Positions 49,359-58,327 of a stretch of 60,686 bases of DNA are shown one piece after another. The stretch lies in contig CATYEN010000009.1 in the NCBI GenBank assembly GCA_958405565.1, positions 1 to 60,686 on the forward strand, in the 5' to 3' direction. Position 1 is the stretch's first letter. The number at the start of each line of letters is the position of its first letter. This DNA is from an uncultured Collinsella sp. Lineage in GTDB: Bacteria > Actinomycetota > Coriobacteriia > Coriobacteriales > Coriobacteriaceae. The position numbers and the translations under genes were made by a program. The notes beneath the pieces were generated by a model. The model was not told where the DNA came from. It made no database searches and was given only the letters and a program-made list of their open reading frames with translations.

Positions 49359-49404
49359 TGGTGCTCCATGGCGGATTCGAACCGTCGACCTTGGGATTAG
49401 AAGT
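49359..49404. repeat. Right attachment-site copy (46-bp direct repeat)
   Basis: Perfect copy of 12,771-12,816. Here the repeat joins host sequence that supplies the 5' half and promoter side of tRNA-Arg(TCT), so this copy is the phage-supplied 3' part that restores the gene. Confidence 0.93.
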
Positions 49405-49435
49405 CCCCTGCTCTATCCAACTGAGCTAATGGAGC
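49359..49435 (-). tRNA. tRNA-Arg, anticodon TCT (restored by the prophage)
   Basis: 77 nt with CCA. Acceptor GCTCCAT / ATGGAGC is fully paired, the D arm is GCTC/GAGC, the anticodon loop CTTCTAA gives TCT, and the T arm is GACGG / CCGCC-like around TTCGAAT. The 3' 46 nt derive from the phage attachment site. Confidence 0.95.
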
Positions 49436-49489
49436 AAATAACCGCACGCCCAAGCAAGCGCAAACCTGTCAGGCGCAAGTAATTATAAC

Positions 49490-50257
49490 CTAGTTGAACT
49501 GCTCGCGGTACGCCTTGCAGACCTCATCGACCGGGCCGTCCATGCGAAGGTCACCCTTCTCAATCCAAACTGCACGCTGGCAGATGCGCTCAACCTGCTC
49601 CATGGAGTGCGAAACGAACAGAACCGTCACGTCGCCGCTCTGGATAAAGTGCTGGATGCGGGCCTCGCACTTCTGCTGGAAGAACACATCACCGACGGAC
49701 AGCGTCTCGTCAACGATCAGAATATCGGGCTCGGTAATCGTCGCGATTGCAAAGGCAATACGCGCCACCATACCCGAGGAGAAGTTCTTGAGCGGCATGT
49801 CGACAAAGTTCTGCAGCTCAGCGAACTCGATAATGCCGTCAAAGTTGGCGTCGATGAACTCCTTGGTATAGCCGAGCAGGGCGCCGTTCAGATAGATGTT
49901 CTCGCGGGCTGTCAGCTCGGGGTCAAAGCCGGCACCAAGCTCAATCAGCGGCGCGATGTTACCGTGCACTTTAACGCTGCCCTCGCTGGGCTCAAGCACG
50001 CCAGCGATGATCTTGAGCATCGTAGACTTACCGGAACCATTGGTGCCAACCAGACCCACGACCTCGCCACGATGAATATCAAACGAGATGTGCTTAAGTG
50101 CCCTAAACTCCTCAAAGAACAGCTCGTGCTTGGCAAGCTTAATGAAGTACTCCTTGAGGTTGGTCAGCGACTCGGACGCCATGTTAAAGATCATGGTGAC
50201 GTCGTCGACCTCGACAGCCAGAGGCTGCTCGCTGTAATCAACAACAGATTCAGTCAT
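49490..50257 (-). CDS. Polysaccharide ABC exporter, ATPase subunit (TagH/Wzt-like)
   Basis: 255 residues. Walker A GTNGSGKS near residue 72, signature NFSSGMVARIAFA near 157, and Walker B ILIVDETLSVGD near 178. The extended N-terminal part before the core (FEEFRALKHISFDIHRGE) is typical of exporters of teichoic acid or O-antigen-like glycans. AAGGAG lies 7 nt before the ATG at 50,257. It is 11 bp after the permease gene and completes the transporter. Confidence 0.92.
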   Translation of the reverse strand: MTESVVDYSEQPLAVEVDDVTMIFNMASESLTNLKEYFIKLAKHELFFEEFRALKHISFDIHRGEVVGLVGTNGSGKSTMLKIIAGVLEPSEGSVKVHGNIAPLIELGAGFDPELTARENIYLNGALLGYTKEFIDANFDGIIEFAELQNFVDMPLKNFSSGMVARIAFAIATITEPDILIVDETLSVGDVFFQQKCEARIQHFIQSGDVTVLFVSHSMEQVERICQRAVWIEKGDLRMDGPVDEVCKAYREQFN

Positions 50258-50268
50258 CACAGCACTCC

Positions 50269-51114
50269 TTAGATGTAGAGGATGAACTTGCGCTCGGACT
50301 TATGGAACACGGTGTAGCCAATAACAAGCGCAAGGACCGCCCAAGCGACGCACATACCAAACGTCAAAAGCGAGGGCGTAGTCTGGAACAGGAAGATATC
50401 ACGCATAAACTGCAGGTAGTTGTACATGGGGTTCGCATACACCAAGATCCGAACGATATGCGGCATCTGAGCAACAAAGTCGGTCGTCCAGAAAATAGGC
50501 GTGATATAGGTCCAAGCCGTGATGACAACACTCCACAGATGCATAACGTCGCGGAAAAAGACCGTGAGGGCCGAGAGCATCATACCCAGGCCCATGCAGA
50601 AGCACATAAGCAGCAGCAGGCAGACCGGCAGCAGAATCAGATGCCAAGAAGGCATAACATGGAACCACAGCATAACGATGGCAACGGCGACCAGCGAGAA
50701 GGCAAAGTTAACCAGCGAGAAGAGCACCTTCTGTACTGGGAAGACCCAACGGTGCACCTTAACCTTCTTGAGCAGCGGGGCAGCACCCACGATCGACGTC
50801 AGGGCCTGGTTCGTAGACTCGGACATGACGGCAAAGGTAACGTTACCCACGATCAAGTACAGCGGGTACATCTCGGGCGTAATCGAGCCATTGCGGCCCT
50901 GGGCAAAAATCGTCGAGAACACGATGGCCATGACGATCATCATCAGAAGCGGGTTGAGCACCGACCATGCGACGCCCAGAACGCTACGGCGATACTTGAT
51001 CTTAAAATCCTTGGTAACCAGCTGACGAAGGATAAACGCGTCCTTCTCAAATTCGTTCTTAGCAAACGTCGCAGGCAGACTGCGAGTTTCTTGTTGCTTT
51101 GTCTGATCCGACAC
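50269..51114 (-). CDS. Polysaccharide ABC exporter, permease (TagG/Wzm-like)
   Basis: 281 residues from a GTG start with AAAGGAG upstream. It has six predicted membrane helices and the ABC2 family segments KIKYRRSVLGVAWSVLNPL and YANPMYNYLQFMRDIF. Exports lipid-linked glycan together with the ATPase. Divergent from the glycosyltransferases across a 160-bp intergenic region, in which I see no clear promoter. Confidence 0.92.
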   Translation of the reverse strand: MSDQTKQQETRSLPATFAKNEFEKDAFILRQLVTKDFKIKYRRSVLGVAWSVLNPLLMMIVMAIVFSTIFAQGRNGSITPEMYPLYLIVGNVTFAVMSESTNQALTSIVGAAPLLKKVKVHRWVFPVQKVLFSLVNFAFSLVAVAIVMLWFHVMPSWHLILLPVCLLLLMCFCMGLGMMLSALTVFFRDVMHLWSVVITAWTYITPIFWTTDFVAQMPHIVRILVYANPMYNYLQFMRDIFLFQTTPSLLTFGMCVAWAVLALVIGYTVFHKSERKFILYI

Positions 51115-51274
51115 GGATGCAACTCCTTTACTCGTAATCGTTGACAAACGAACAGTATAGACCCGACGGCCATGCAAACGATTCGCGCAACAAAACTGGA
51201 GAACTAACCCACATCTTAGGATGCCAAGCCCAAACGGCTATACTTTCAGGGATTGAATGTATAAGGAGCATTGA

Positions 51275-52246
51275 GTGAATTCTGAATCCATCGCCGTCAT
51301 CATCCCCTGCTACAACGAAGCCCTCACGATCGGCAAAGTCATCGACGACTTTCACCGCGAGCTTCCGCAAGCGACGGTCTATGTCTATGACAACAACTCG
51401 TCGGACGACACCTCACGCATCGCCACCGAACACGGCGCCACGGTCCGCTTTGAGCCCCGTCAGGGAAAGGGCAACGTGTGCCGCCAGATGTTTCGTGATA
51501 TCGACGCCGATTGCTACCTGATGGTCGACGGAGACGACACCTATCCCGCCGAGGCGGCCAAAGCCCTCTGCGAGCCTATCCTCAACGGCACGGCCGATAT
51601 GACCGTAGGCGACCGCCTTTCCAACGGCACCTACGCCGAGGAAAACAAGCGTGCTTTCCACGGCTTTGGCAACAATCTGGTCCGCGCCATGATCAAGTGG
51701 ATCTATGGCTACAGCTTCGATGATGTCATGACCGGCTACCGCGCCATGAGCCGCCCGTTCGTCAAAACCTTCCCTGTGCTTTCCGAGGGCTTCCAAATCG
51801 AAACCGAGCTCTCGATCCACGCCGTCGACCACCGCTGGCGCATCAAAGATGTGCCCATCGAGTACCGCGACCGTCCGGAAGGCTCCGAGTCCAAGCTCAA
51901 TACCGTGAGCGACGGCATTAAAGTCGTCGCGATGATCGGTACGCTGTTCAAGGACTACCGCCCGCTGAAGTTCTTCAGCCTCGTCGCGCTTCTGTTTGCG
52001 GTGATCGGCCTCGCCCTGGGCATGCCCATCGTTGTCGAGTATTTCCAGACCGGCCTCGTTCCGCGCTTCCCCACCGCCATGCTCGCCGCGTCGTTTATGT
52101 TCCTGTGCGGCCTGAGCCTTGCAACCGGATTCATCCTCGATTCCGTGGCAAAGGTCGAAAAAAAGCAGTGGGAGGTCAACGTGTACAGCAAATACGCCTA
52201 CGACGACCAGCTCGGCCACCCCACTTCCAAGCCAAGCGAGAGGTAA
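51275..52246 (+). CDS. GT2 glycosyltransferase with C-terminal membrane helices
   Basis: 323 residues from a GTG start (AAGGAG 6 nt upstream). The GT-A domain has AVIIPCYNEA, the DNNSSDDT loop and MVDGDDTYP as the DxD motif. Two C-terminal helices (about 228-250, 262-285) anchor it. Resembles dolichol- or undecaprenyl-phosphate sugar transferases. The next gene begins 6 bp after the stop. Confidence 0.9.
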   Translation: MNSESIAVIIPCYNEALTIGKVIDDFHRELPQATVYVYDNNSSDDTSRIATEHGATVRFEPRQGKGNVCRQMFRDIDADCYLMVDGDDTYPAEAAKALCEPILNGTADMTVGDRLSNGTYAEENKRAFHGFGNNLVRAMIKWIYGYSFDDVMTGYRAMSRPFVKTFPVLSEGFQIETELSIHAVDHRWRIKDVPIEYRDRPEGSESKLNTVSDGIKVVAMIGTLFKDYRPLKFFSLVALLFAVIGLALGMPIVVEYFQTGLVPRFPTAMLAASFMFLCGLSLATGFILDSVAKVEKKQWEVNVYSKYAYDDQLGHPTSKPSER

Positions 52247-52252
52247 ACCGCC

Positions 52253-53221
52253 ATGCCGCTCATCTCCATCGTCGTGCCGTGCTACAACGAGCAGGAATCA
52301 CTTCCGATCTTTCTCAAAGAGCTCGATGGCGTCGTTCGCATCATGACCCAGCAAGACCCCGGCATCTCCTTTGAGACAGTCCTCATCGACGATGGCTCGG
52401 CAGACAAAACGCTCGCCGTCATGAAAGCAGAAGCCGCGGCGGCGCATCCATACGCCATCCGCTGGCACTCTTTCTCGCGCAACTTTGGCAAGGAGGCGGC
52501 GCTACTCGCCGGACTCCAGCACGCAAAGGGCGACTATGTCGCCACCATGGATGCCGACATGCAGGACCCGCCCTCGCTCCTGCCGCAGATGTACGAGATC
52601 TTACAGACCGAAGACTACGACAACGTCGCCACACGCAGGACCACCCGCAAAGGCGAGCCTCCCATCAGGTCGTTCTGTGCCCGTATGTTCTACAAGATCA
52701 TCAACCGCATTTCCAAGGCCGACATCGTCGACGGAGCACGCGATTTTAGGCTCATGAAGCGGCCTATGGTCAACGCCATCATCTCCATGGGCGAATACAA
52801 CCGATTCTCCAAGGGCATTTACGGTTGGGTGGGCTTCAAAACCAAATGGCTCCCCTACGTAAACGTCAACCGCGTGGCCGGCGAGACCAAATGGAGCTTT
52901 TGGTCGCTGCTCCTCTATTCCATCGACGGCATCGTCGCTTTTTCCACGGCGCCGCTCTCCCTCGCCGCCCTCACAGGTATCGTCTTCTGTCTCATCGCTA
53001 TTCTGGGATTCGTCGTCATCCTAGTAAAGACGCTTGTCTGGGGCGACCCCGTCGGCGGATGGCCGTCGCTCGCCTGCCTCATAACGCTGTTTGGCGGCAT
53101 GCAGCTCCTGTGCCTGGGAATCATAGGTGAATACTTGGCAAAAGCCTACTTGGAAACCAAGCGACGTCCCATCTATATCATTCGAGAATCCAACGAGGAA
53201 TCCGATGACACGGCCCAATAA
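52253..53221 (+). CDS. GtrB/DPM1-type glycosyltransferase
   Basis: 322 residues. The N-terminal GT2 domain has SIVVPCYNEQES, VLIDDGSADKT, ATMDADMQDPP and a FSRNFGKEAAL motif. Two C-terminal membrane helices follow (about 228-262 and 275-300). GtrB enzymes charge undecaprenyl phosphate with a sugar for later transfer outside the cell. Its end overlaps the YfhO-like gene by 17 bp. Confidence 0.92.
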   Translation: MPLISIVVPCYNEQESLPIFLKELDGVVRIMTQQDPGISFETVLIDDGSADKTLAVMKAEAAAAHPYAIRWHSFSRNFGKEAALLAGLQHAKGDYVATMDADMQDPPSLLPQMYEILQTEDYDNVATRRTTRKGEPPIRSFCARMFYKIINRISKADIVDGARDFRLMKRPMVNAIISMGEYNRFSKGIYGWVGFKTKWLPYVNVNRVAGETKWSFWSLLLYSIDGIVAFSTAPLSLAALTGIVFCLIAILGFVVILVKTLVWGDPVGGWPSLACLITLFGGMQLLCLGIIGEYLAKAYLETKRRPIYIIRESNEESDDTAQ

Positions 53222-55616
53222 CAGCACGCTCAAGAATGTGGCGTTCTACGCCACCTGCTTCGCATTTTCCATCGCACTCTTTGTCGCACTTGCAGCGGCA
53301 GGGCATGTCTACCCCTTTGGCGACAACTCGTTTCTCACCAACGATCTCAAATACCAATACATCGACTTCTTTGCTTGGTTCCGGCGCGTCCTTTTAGGTG
53401 AGGCAAACCTTCGCTATTCCTTCTCGCAAGGACTCGGCATGAACACATGGGGGCTCTATAGCTACTACCTCGCCAGCCCCTTCAACCTGCTCTGCGCGCT
53501 GTTTCCCGCAGACAAGCTGACGCTCTTCGTGTTTGTTATCTCCGCGCTCAAACTGGGCTGCATCCACATCAGCAGCGCTTGGTATGTGCAAAAGCGCTTT
53601 GACCTGTCTAAGCCCGCCATATTCCTGCTTTCCCTCTCGTTCACGTTTTGCAGCTGGACCATCAGCAACCTGCGCAACCCGCTCTGGATCGATTGCCTGA
53701 TCCTGCTGCCCATCTGCGCCTACGGATGCTACGAGCTCATCCGCAAGCAGCGCATGATCTGCCTCGTCATCGCAACGGCGCTCAATGTCATGTTCTGCTG
53801 GTATACGGCCTACATCAGCATCCTGTTCCTCTGCATCTTCGTATTGGTCGAATTTGTCGATTATGTTGCAGAAGAAGGATTTAGTTGGAAGCTCATGCTC
53901 GATCGGGCCCTGCGATTCGCCGGGGCCATCGCGCTTGGACCGCTTCTGTCCGCTTGGACCTTTTTGCCGACCATCCTTGCCATGTCCAAGGGCGGTCCCG
54001 TTCTAGCACTCGGCCCCCTACTTAAAACCAGCCTCAAGTCGCTCATCAGGGGCTTTCTTCCCTGCATGTGGGTAAGCAACGAAAGCACACCGCAGTTCTA
54101 TTGCGGCATCATCATGATACTGCTTGCGGTGAGCCTGCTGGTTAACCGCACGGTTTCAATCAAGACGCGCATCGCAACACTCGTCGTCACGATAATCCTG
54201 GTCGCAAGCTCCGTTTTGAGCCCGCTCGAGTACATCTGGTGCGGCATGCGCGTTCCCAACGGCTTCTACTCGCGCACGGCTTTTTTGCTGAGCTTCTTTA
54301 CGCTGTGGACCGCAGGATACGCGCTGCAGGCGCTCAAAAACCAGCCCAAATTGCGTCAAGCCTATCGCCCCGTCGTCATCATGCCCCTCCTGGCACTAAC
54401 CGCCATTGAGTTGTTTGCCAACGCCCATGTCATTTGGAATCAGCTGTACGTAGGCTATTCCGAAGAAGCCAACAGCACCTATGTCGCCACCGCAACCGAC
54501 ACGATCACGGCCATTCAAGACCAGACTTCGGCGTCGTTCTATCGCATTGACCGCACGACCACACGCGTCGACAGCGCCGCCCTCAACGAAGGCCTGGCGC
54601 TTGGGTACAACCAGTTGTCTTCGTATTCGTCTGCCAACAACCCGCAGGCCATCGCACTGCTCAACTCCCTTGGATACAGCAGCGTCGGCGAATTCTCGAC
54701 CCGTTATGCCGAGCCCATTCTCGCCGTCGATGCCCTACTGGGAGTCAAGTATGCCATTCCCGAGAACGCGCCTGCGGGATACGTTTCGGCCAAGACGAAT
54801 CAGGTCGACTCCACAAGCGCGGTGTACGAGAACCCCTATGCGCTCAGCATTGGCGTCGCAGCCTCAAGCGATATCCAAAACAGCAAGCTGAAGAGCGAGA
54901 ACCCCTTCGAAAAGCAGAACGACCTCTACAGCAAAATCCTAGGCCGCGAGGTCGAGCTCTATACCAAAATCGAGGCCACGAGCACGGGAAATAGCGATAG
55001 CTTAAAGCAATGGAGCGTTACTGTACCGGCAAGCTCCATCGGGTATCTCTTCATCAACAAAGATGCGACCGCCGGCAGTTATTGGCCCGTCACCCTTACC
55101 ATCGACCAGCGAACGATTGAAAACGAGGCCTGGAGATTCGACAATAATATCCGCCAGATTGCGGATGCATCGGACTCCCCGAGCCAGCATACGGTGTCAA
55201 TCGGAGTCGCAGAGGGCTATACAGACATGCCCCAAGACAATGAGCCGGTCTTTTACGCCCTCAATCTGGACGTTTTCGAGCAGATTATGAACGAGCTTAA
55301 GACGAGCGAATTTGTTCCGACGGTCTTTAAGGACGGAAGGATCGAAGGCGAATTTATCGCCAAGGATGACGACAACCTGCTGCTGAGCGTTCCGTACGAT
55401 GAGGGCTGGAACGTAACGGTAAACGGAACCGCCGCAGAACTAACGCCCGCCGCCGATAAGGGTTTGTCGTCCCTGAACATACAGAAAGGCGTGAATAGGA
55501 TCGTGATGACCTACAAGACTCCGGGCGCCCTTGCGGGGCTTGCAGTGAGTCTGGCGACCGCTGCCGCCCTTGTTGCAGCGGGGCTATTCACCAGGCATAA
55601 GAAAAGCCGCCGTTAA
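53205..55616 (+). CDS. YfhO-family membrane protein (GT-C-like glycosyltransferase)
   Basis: 803 residues, with about 12 membrane helices in the first ~420 residues and a large extracytoplasmic domain. A final helix is at about 775-797, before a KKSRR end. YfhO proteins add sugars to wall or lipoteichoic polymers using lipid-linked donors. The adjacent GtrB-like gene could supply the donor. The start at 53,205 has GAGGA upstream; a longer frame from 53,127 overlaps the previous gene. Confidence 0.87.
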   Translation: MTRPNNSTLKNVAFYATCFAFSIALFVALAAAGHVYPFGDNSFLTNDLKYQYIDFFAWFRRVLLGEANLRYSFSQGLGMNTWGLYSYYLASPFNLLCALFPADKLTLFVFVISALKLGCIHISSAWYVQKRFDLSKPAIFLLSLSFTFCSWTISNLRNPLWIDCLILLPICAYGCYELIRKQRMICLVIATALNVMFCWYTAYISILFLCIFVLVEFVDYVAEEGFSWKLMLDRALRFAGAIALGPLLSAWTFLPTILAMSKGGPVLALGPLLKTSLKSLIRGFLPCMWVSNESTPQFYCGIIMILLAVSLLVNRTVSIKTRIATLVVTIILVASSVLSPLEYIWCGMRVPNGFYSRTAFLLSFFTLWTAGYALQALKNQPKLRQAYRPVVIMPLLALTAIELFANAHVIWNQLYVGYSEEANSTYVATATDTITAIQDQTSASFYRIDRTTTRVDSAALNEGLALGYNQLSSYSSANNPQAIALLNSLGYSSVGEFSTRYAEPILAVDALLGVKYAIPENAPAGYVSAKTNQVDSTSAVYENPYALSIGVAASSDIQNSKLKSENPFEKQNDLYSKILGREVELYTKIEATSTGNSDSLKQWSVTVPASSIGYLFINKDATAGSYWPVTLTIDQRTIENEAWRFDNNIRQIADASDSPSQHTVSIGVAEGYTDMPQDNEPVFYALNLDVFEQIMNELKTSEFVPTVFKDGRIEGEFIAKDDDNLLLSVPYDEGWNVTVNGTAAELTPAADKGLSSLNIQKGVNRIVMTYKTPGALAGLAVSLATAAALVAAGLFTRHKKSRR

Positions 55617-55632
55617 CAAGCGGCGGCTTTTA
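55602..55632. terminator. Bidirectional terminator between yfhO-like gene and rmlCD
   Basis: A 10-bp perfect stem aaagccgccg / cggcggcttt with loop ttaacaag. The T run TTTTACTC serves the plus strand and CTTTTCTT the minus strand. Confidence 0.88.
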
Positions 55633-55653
55633 CTCTCGAAAAGTTAATAGCGG

Positions 55654-57108
55654 CTAGAGCGTCTTGAGGTACTCCCCCAGCTCTTCCTCCCAGTCGGGCA
55701 TGTGGAACCCGACCGACTCGAGCCTGGACAGGTCGAGCGCGGAGTGGACCGGGCGCGGGGCGATGGGGCCGGCGGCATTCGCGTAGTAGTCGGCGGTCGA
55801 TACCGGCACGACCTTGTCCCCGTTGCCGTTGGCGGCCTCGAAGACGGCGCGGGCGATGTCCGCCCAGGACTTCACCGCGCCGGAGCCGGTGCAGTCGTAG
55901 GTGCCGTAGGGGGCCTTGTTCCCCAGCACGTGGAAGATGGCCTCGGCCATGTCGCGCGTGAAGGTCAGACGGCCCAGCTGGTCGTCCACGACGGTGACCT
56001 GCTCGAGCCCGTCCTCGGGGTCGGCGACGCGGTCGGACAGCCCCTTCATGGTCTTGACGAAGTTGTGTCCCTCGCCGATGACCCAGGAGCTGCGCATGAT
56101 GTAGTGGCGCGGGCACCCTGCCACGGCGATGTCGCCGGCGGCCTTGGTCTGGCCGTAGACGGACAGCGGGCTGAGGGGCTCCTCCTCGTCGTGCACCTCG
56201 GCGGTGCCGTCGAAGACGTAGTCGGACGACACGTGGACCAGGGTGATGCCGTGCCCGGCGCAGGTGCGGGCCAGAAGGGCCGGGCCGGTCGCGTTGGCCT
56301 TCCAGGCGGTCACGCGGCCCTCGGGGGTCTCGGCTTTATCAACAGCCGTGTAGGCGCCGCAGTTGACCACGGTGCCGTAAAGCGACCAGTCGTACTGCGA
56401 ATAGGCCTCCGGGTCGGACATGTCGAAGGTGTCGATGTCGCAGAAGTCGAAGTCCTTGGCGACGCCGCGCTCCTCGGCGAGCGCGCGCACCGCATGTCCC
56501 AGCTGGCCGTTGCAGCCGGTGACGAGCGTCCTCTTGGGCGCCATGGGGACGACGTCCCTCAGCATCGGGTGGTTGAGGTCGGCCTCGGAGACGGTGGCCT
56601 CGGCCAGCGGGATCGGCCACTCGATGGCGAGCTCGGGGTCGGCGAGGTTCACGAAGGTGTAGGTCCTCTTCAGCTCGAGGGACCAGTGGGCGTCCACCAG
56701 GTAGGTGTAGGCGGTGCCGTCCTCCAGGGCCTGGAAGGAGTTGCCCACGCCGCGCGGGACGTAGATGGCCTTGGACGGGTCCAGGGTGCAGGTGTAGACC
56801 TTCCCGTAGGTGGCGCTGCCCTCGCGCAGGTCGACCCAGGCGCCGAAGACCGAGCCGCGGGCCACCGAGATGAACTTGTCCCAGGGCTCGGCGTGGATGC
56901 CGCGGGTGACGCCGCGGCTGTCGTTGTAGGAGATGTTGTTCTGGACGACCCTGAGGTCCGGGATGCCCAGGGCGGTCATCTTGGCGCGCTGCCAGTTCTC
57001 CTTGAACCAGCCGCGCGAGTCGCCGTGGACGGCGAGGTCGACGACCGTGAGGCCCCCGATGCCGGTCTCGGAGACCGAGAGGTCCTTCTCGAATGCGATG
57101 TCTGCCAT
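55654..57108 (-). CDS. rmlCD: Fused dTDP-4-dehydrorhamnose 3,5-epimerase / reductase
   Basis: 484 residues. Residues 1-190 are RmlC-like: DSRGWFKENW, the catalytic His segment GIHAEPWDKF and VPRGVGNSFQ. Residues 195-484 are RmlD: TGCNGQLG, VHVSSDYVFDG and YGQTKAAGD. Fusion places the last two steps of dTDP-L-rhamnose synthesis in one protein, as in some other actinobacteria. Base composition is much GC-richer than the flanking glycosyltransferases. Confidence 0.92.
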   Translation of the reverse strand: MADIAFEKDLSVSETGIGGLTVVDLAVHGDSRGWFKENWQRAKMTALGIPDLRVVQNNISYNDSRGVTRGIHAEPWDKFISVARGSVFGAWVDLREGSATYGKVYTCTLDPSKAIYVPRGVGNSFQALEDGTAYTYLVDAHWSLELKRTYTFVNLADPELAIEWPIPLAEATVSEADLNHPMLRDVVPMAPKRTLVTGCNGQLGHAVRALAEERGVAKDFDFCDIDTFDMSDPEAYSQYDWSLYGTVVNCGAYTAVDKAETPEGRVTAWKANATGPALLARTCAGHGITLVHVSSDYVFDGTAEVHDEEEPLSPLSVYGQTKAAGDIAVAGCPRHYIMRSSWVIGEGHNFVKTMKGLSDRVADPEDGLEQVTVVDDQLGRLTFTRDMAEAIFHVLGNKAPYGTYDCTGSGAVKSWADIARAVFEAANGNGDKVVPVSTADYYANAAGPIAPRPVHSALDLSRLESVGFHMPDWEEELGEYLKTL

Positions 57109-57232
57109 GTGTGAAAAAGCTCCTATCGAAGAGGTTGGGAAACCGGGGGCACCCGCGCGGGGACGCAGGATCATCCCCATGCCCTGCGGCCCCGCGCGGG
57201 CGCCCCGCGGCGCGGTTCGCCGGGATGCGGTC

Positions 57233-58252
57233 TTACTGGCCCTGTGCGCGGTAGCGGGCCTCGGTGGCCTCCTTGGCCGGGCGCCACCAGGACTCGTTGG
57301 CCACGTACCAGTCGATCGTCTGCTTGAGCCCCTCGGCGAAGTCGGTGTGCGCCGGCCTCCAGCCCAGCTCGCGCTGGAGCTTCGTGCTGTCGATGGCGTA
57401 GCGGCGGTCGTGGCCGGGGCGGTCGGCGACCCAGTCGAAGTCCTCTGGGTCCTTTCCCATCGCCTCGAGGATCATGCGCAGGACCGTGATGTTGTTCCTC
57501 TCCCCATTGGCGCCGATGAGGTAGGTCTCCCCCATGCGGCCCTTGGTGAGGATGTCCCAGACGGCCGAGGAGTGGTCCTCGGTGTGGATCCAGTCGCGGA
57601 CGTTCTCGCCGCGGCCGTAGAGCTTGGGGCGCACGCCGTCGACGATGTTGGTGATCTGCCTGGGGATGAACTTCTCCACGTGCTGGTAGGGGCCGTAGTT
57701 GTTGGAGCAGTTGGAGATCGTGGCGCGCAGGCCGTAGGTGCGGGTCCAGGCGCGCACGAGCATGTCGGAGGAAGCCTTGGTCGAGCTGTACGGGGAGGAG
57801 GGCCTGTAGGGCGTCTCCTCGGTGAACTTGACCGGGTCGTCGAGCGCCAGGTCGCCGTAGACCTCGTCGGTGGAGACGTGGTGGTAGCGGATCCCGTATT
57901 TGCGGACGGCCTCCAGCAGGCGGAAGGTGCCCTCCACGTTGGTGCGCAGGAAGGGCTCGGGGTCGGCGATGGAGTTGTCGTTGTGGCTCTCGGCGGCGTA
58001 GTGCACGATCGCGTCGTGGCCGGGGACGAGCCTGTCGAGCAGCTCGGCGTCGCAGATGTCGCCCACGACGAGCTCGACCCTATCCTCGGGCAGCCCGGCG
58101 ATGTTCTCGGGGTTGCCGGCGTAGGTCAGCTTGTCCAGGACGGTCACGTGGACGCCTGGGTGGTTGTTGACCACGTAGTGCACGAAGTTGCTGCCGATGA
58201 AGCCGCAGCCGCCCGTGACGATGATGTTCTTCGGTTCAAAGATCTCAGACAT
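57233..58252 (-). CDS. rmlB: dTDP-glucose 4,6-dehydratase
   Basis: 339 residues. Rossmann TGGCGFIGSNF near 16, the YxxxK pair in YSSTKASSD, HVSTDEVYGDL, and ENVRDWIHTEDH. Makes dTDP-4-keto-6-deoxyglucose. Starting at 58,252 gives the usual family length. Gap to rmlCD is 124 bp. Confidence 0.95.
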   Translation of the reverse strand: MSEIFEPKNIIVTGGCGFIGSNFVHYVVNNHPGVHVTVLDKLTYAGNPENIAGLPEDRVELVVGDICDAELLDRLVPGHDAIVHYAAESHNDNSIADPEPFLRTNVEGTFRLLEAVRKYGIRYHHVSTDEVYGDLALDDPVKFTEETPYRPSSPYSSTKASSDMLVRAWTRTYGLRATISNCSNNYGPYQHVEKFIPRQITNIVDGVRPKLYGRGENVRDWIHTEDHSSAVWDILTKGRMGETYLIGANGERNNITVLRMILEAMGKDPEDFDWVADRPGHDRRYAIDSTKLQRELGWRPAHTDFAEGLKQTIDWYVANESWWRPAKEATEARYRAQGQ

Positions 58253-58327
58253 GAAAATCCAATCTGAAGCAAGTACAGCTTCTTTAGTATGCCGCAGGAA
58301 CTGACGCCGCGACACTATTCAACAAAA

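Larger units (their letters stand above)
12771..49404. mobile_element. Complete temperate siphophage prophage in tRNA-Arg(TCT)
   Basis: A 36.6-kb element bounded by a perfect 46-bp direct repeat. The right copy is part of an intact tRNA-Arg gene and lies next to the integrase. All expected modules are present and the reading frames I examined look intact: integrase, repressor and Cro-like gene, recombination and replication, terminase, portal, MuF, scaffold, P22-like capsid, connectors, tail tube, frameshifted chaperones, tape measure, baseplate, holin candidate and amidase. The long tape measure, tail tube and chaperones suggest a siphovirus. It also carries a DGR and a MuF toxin-immunity pair. 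Confidence 0.95.
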
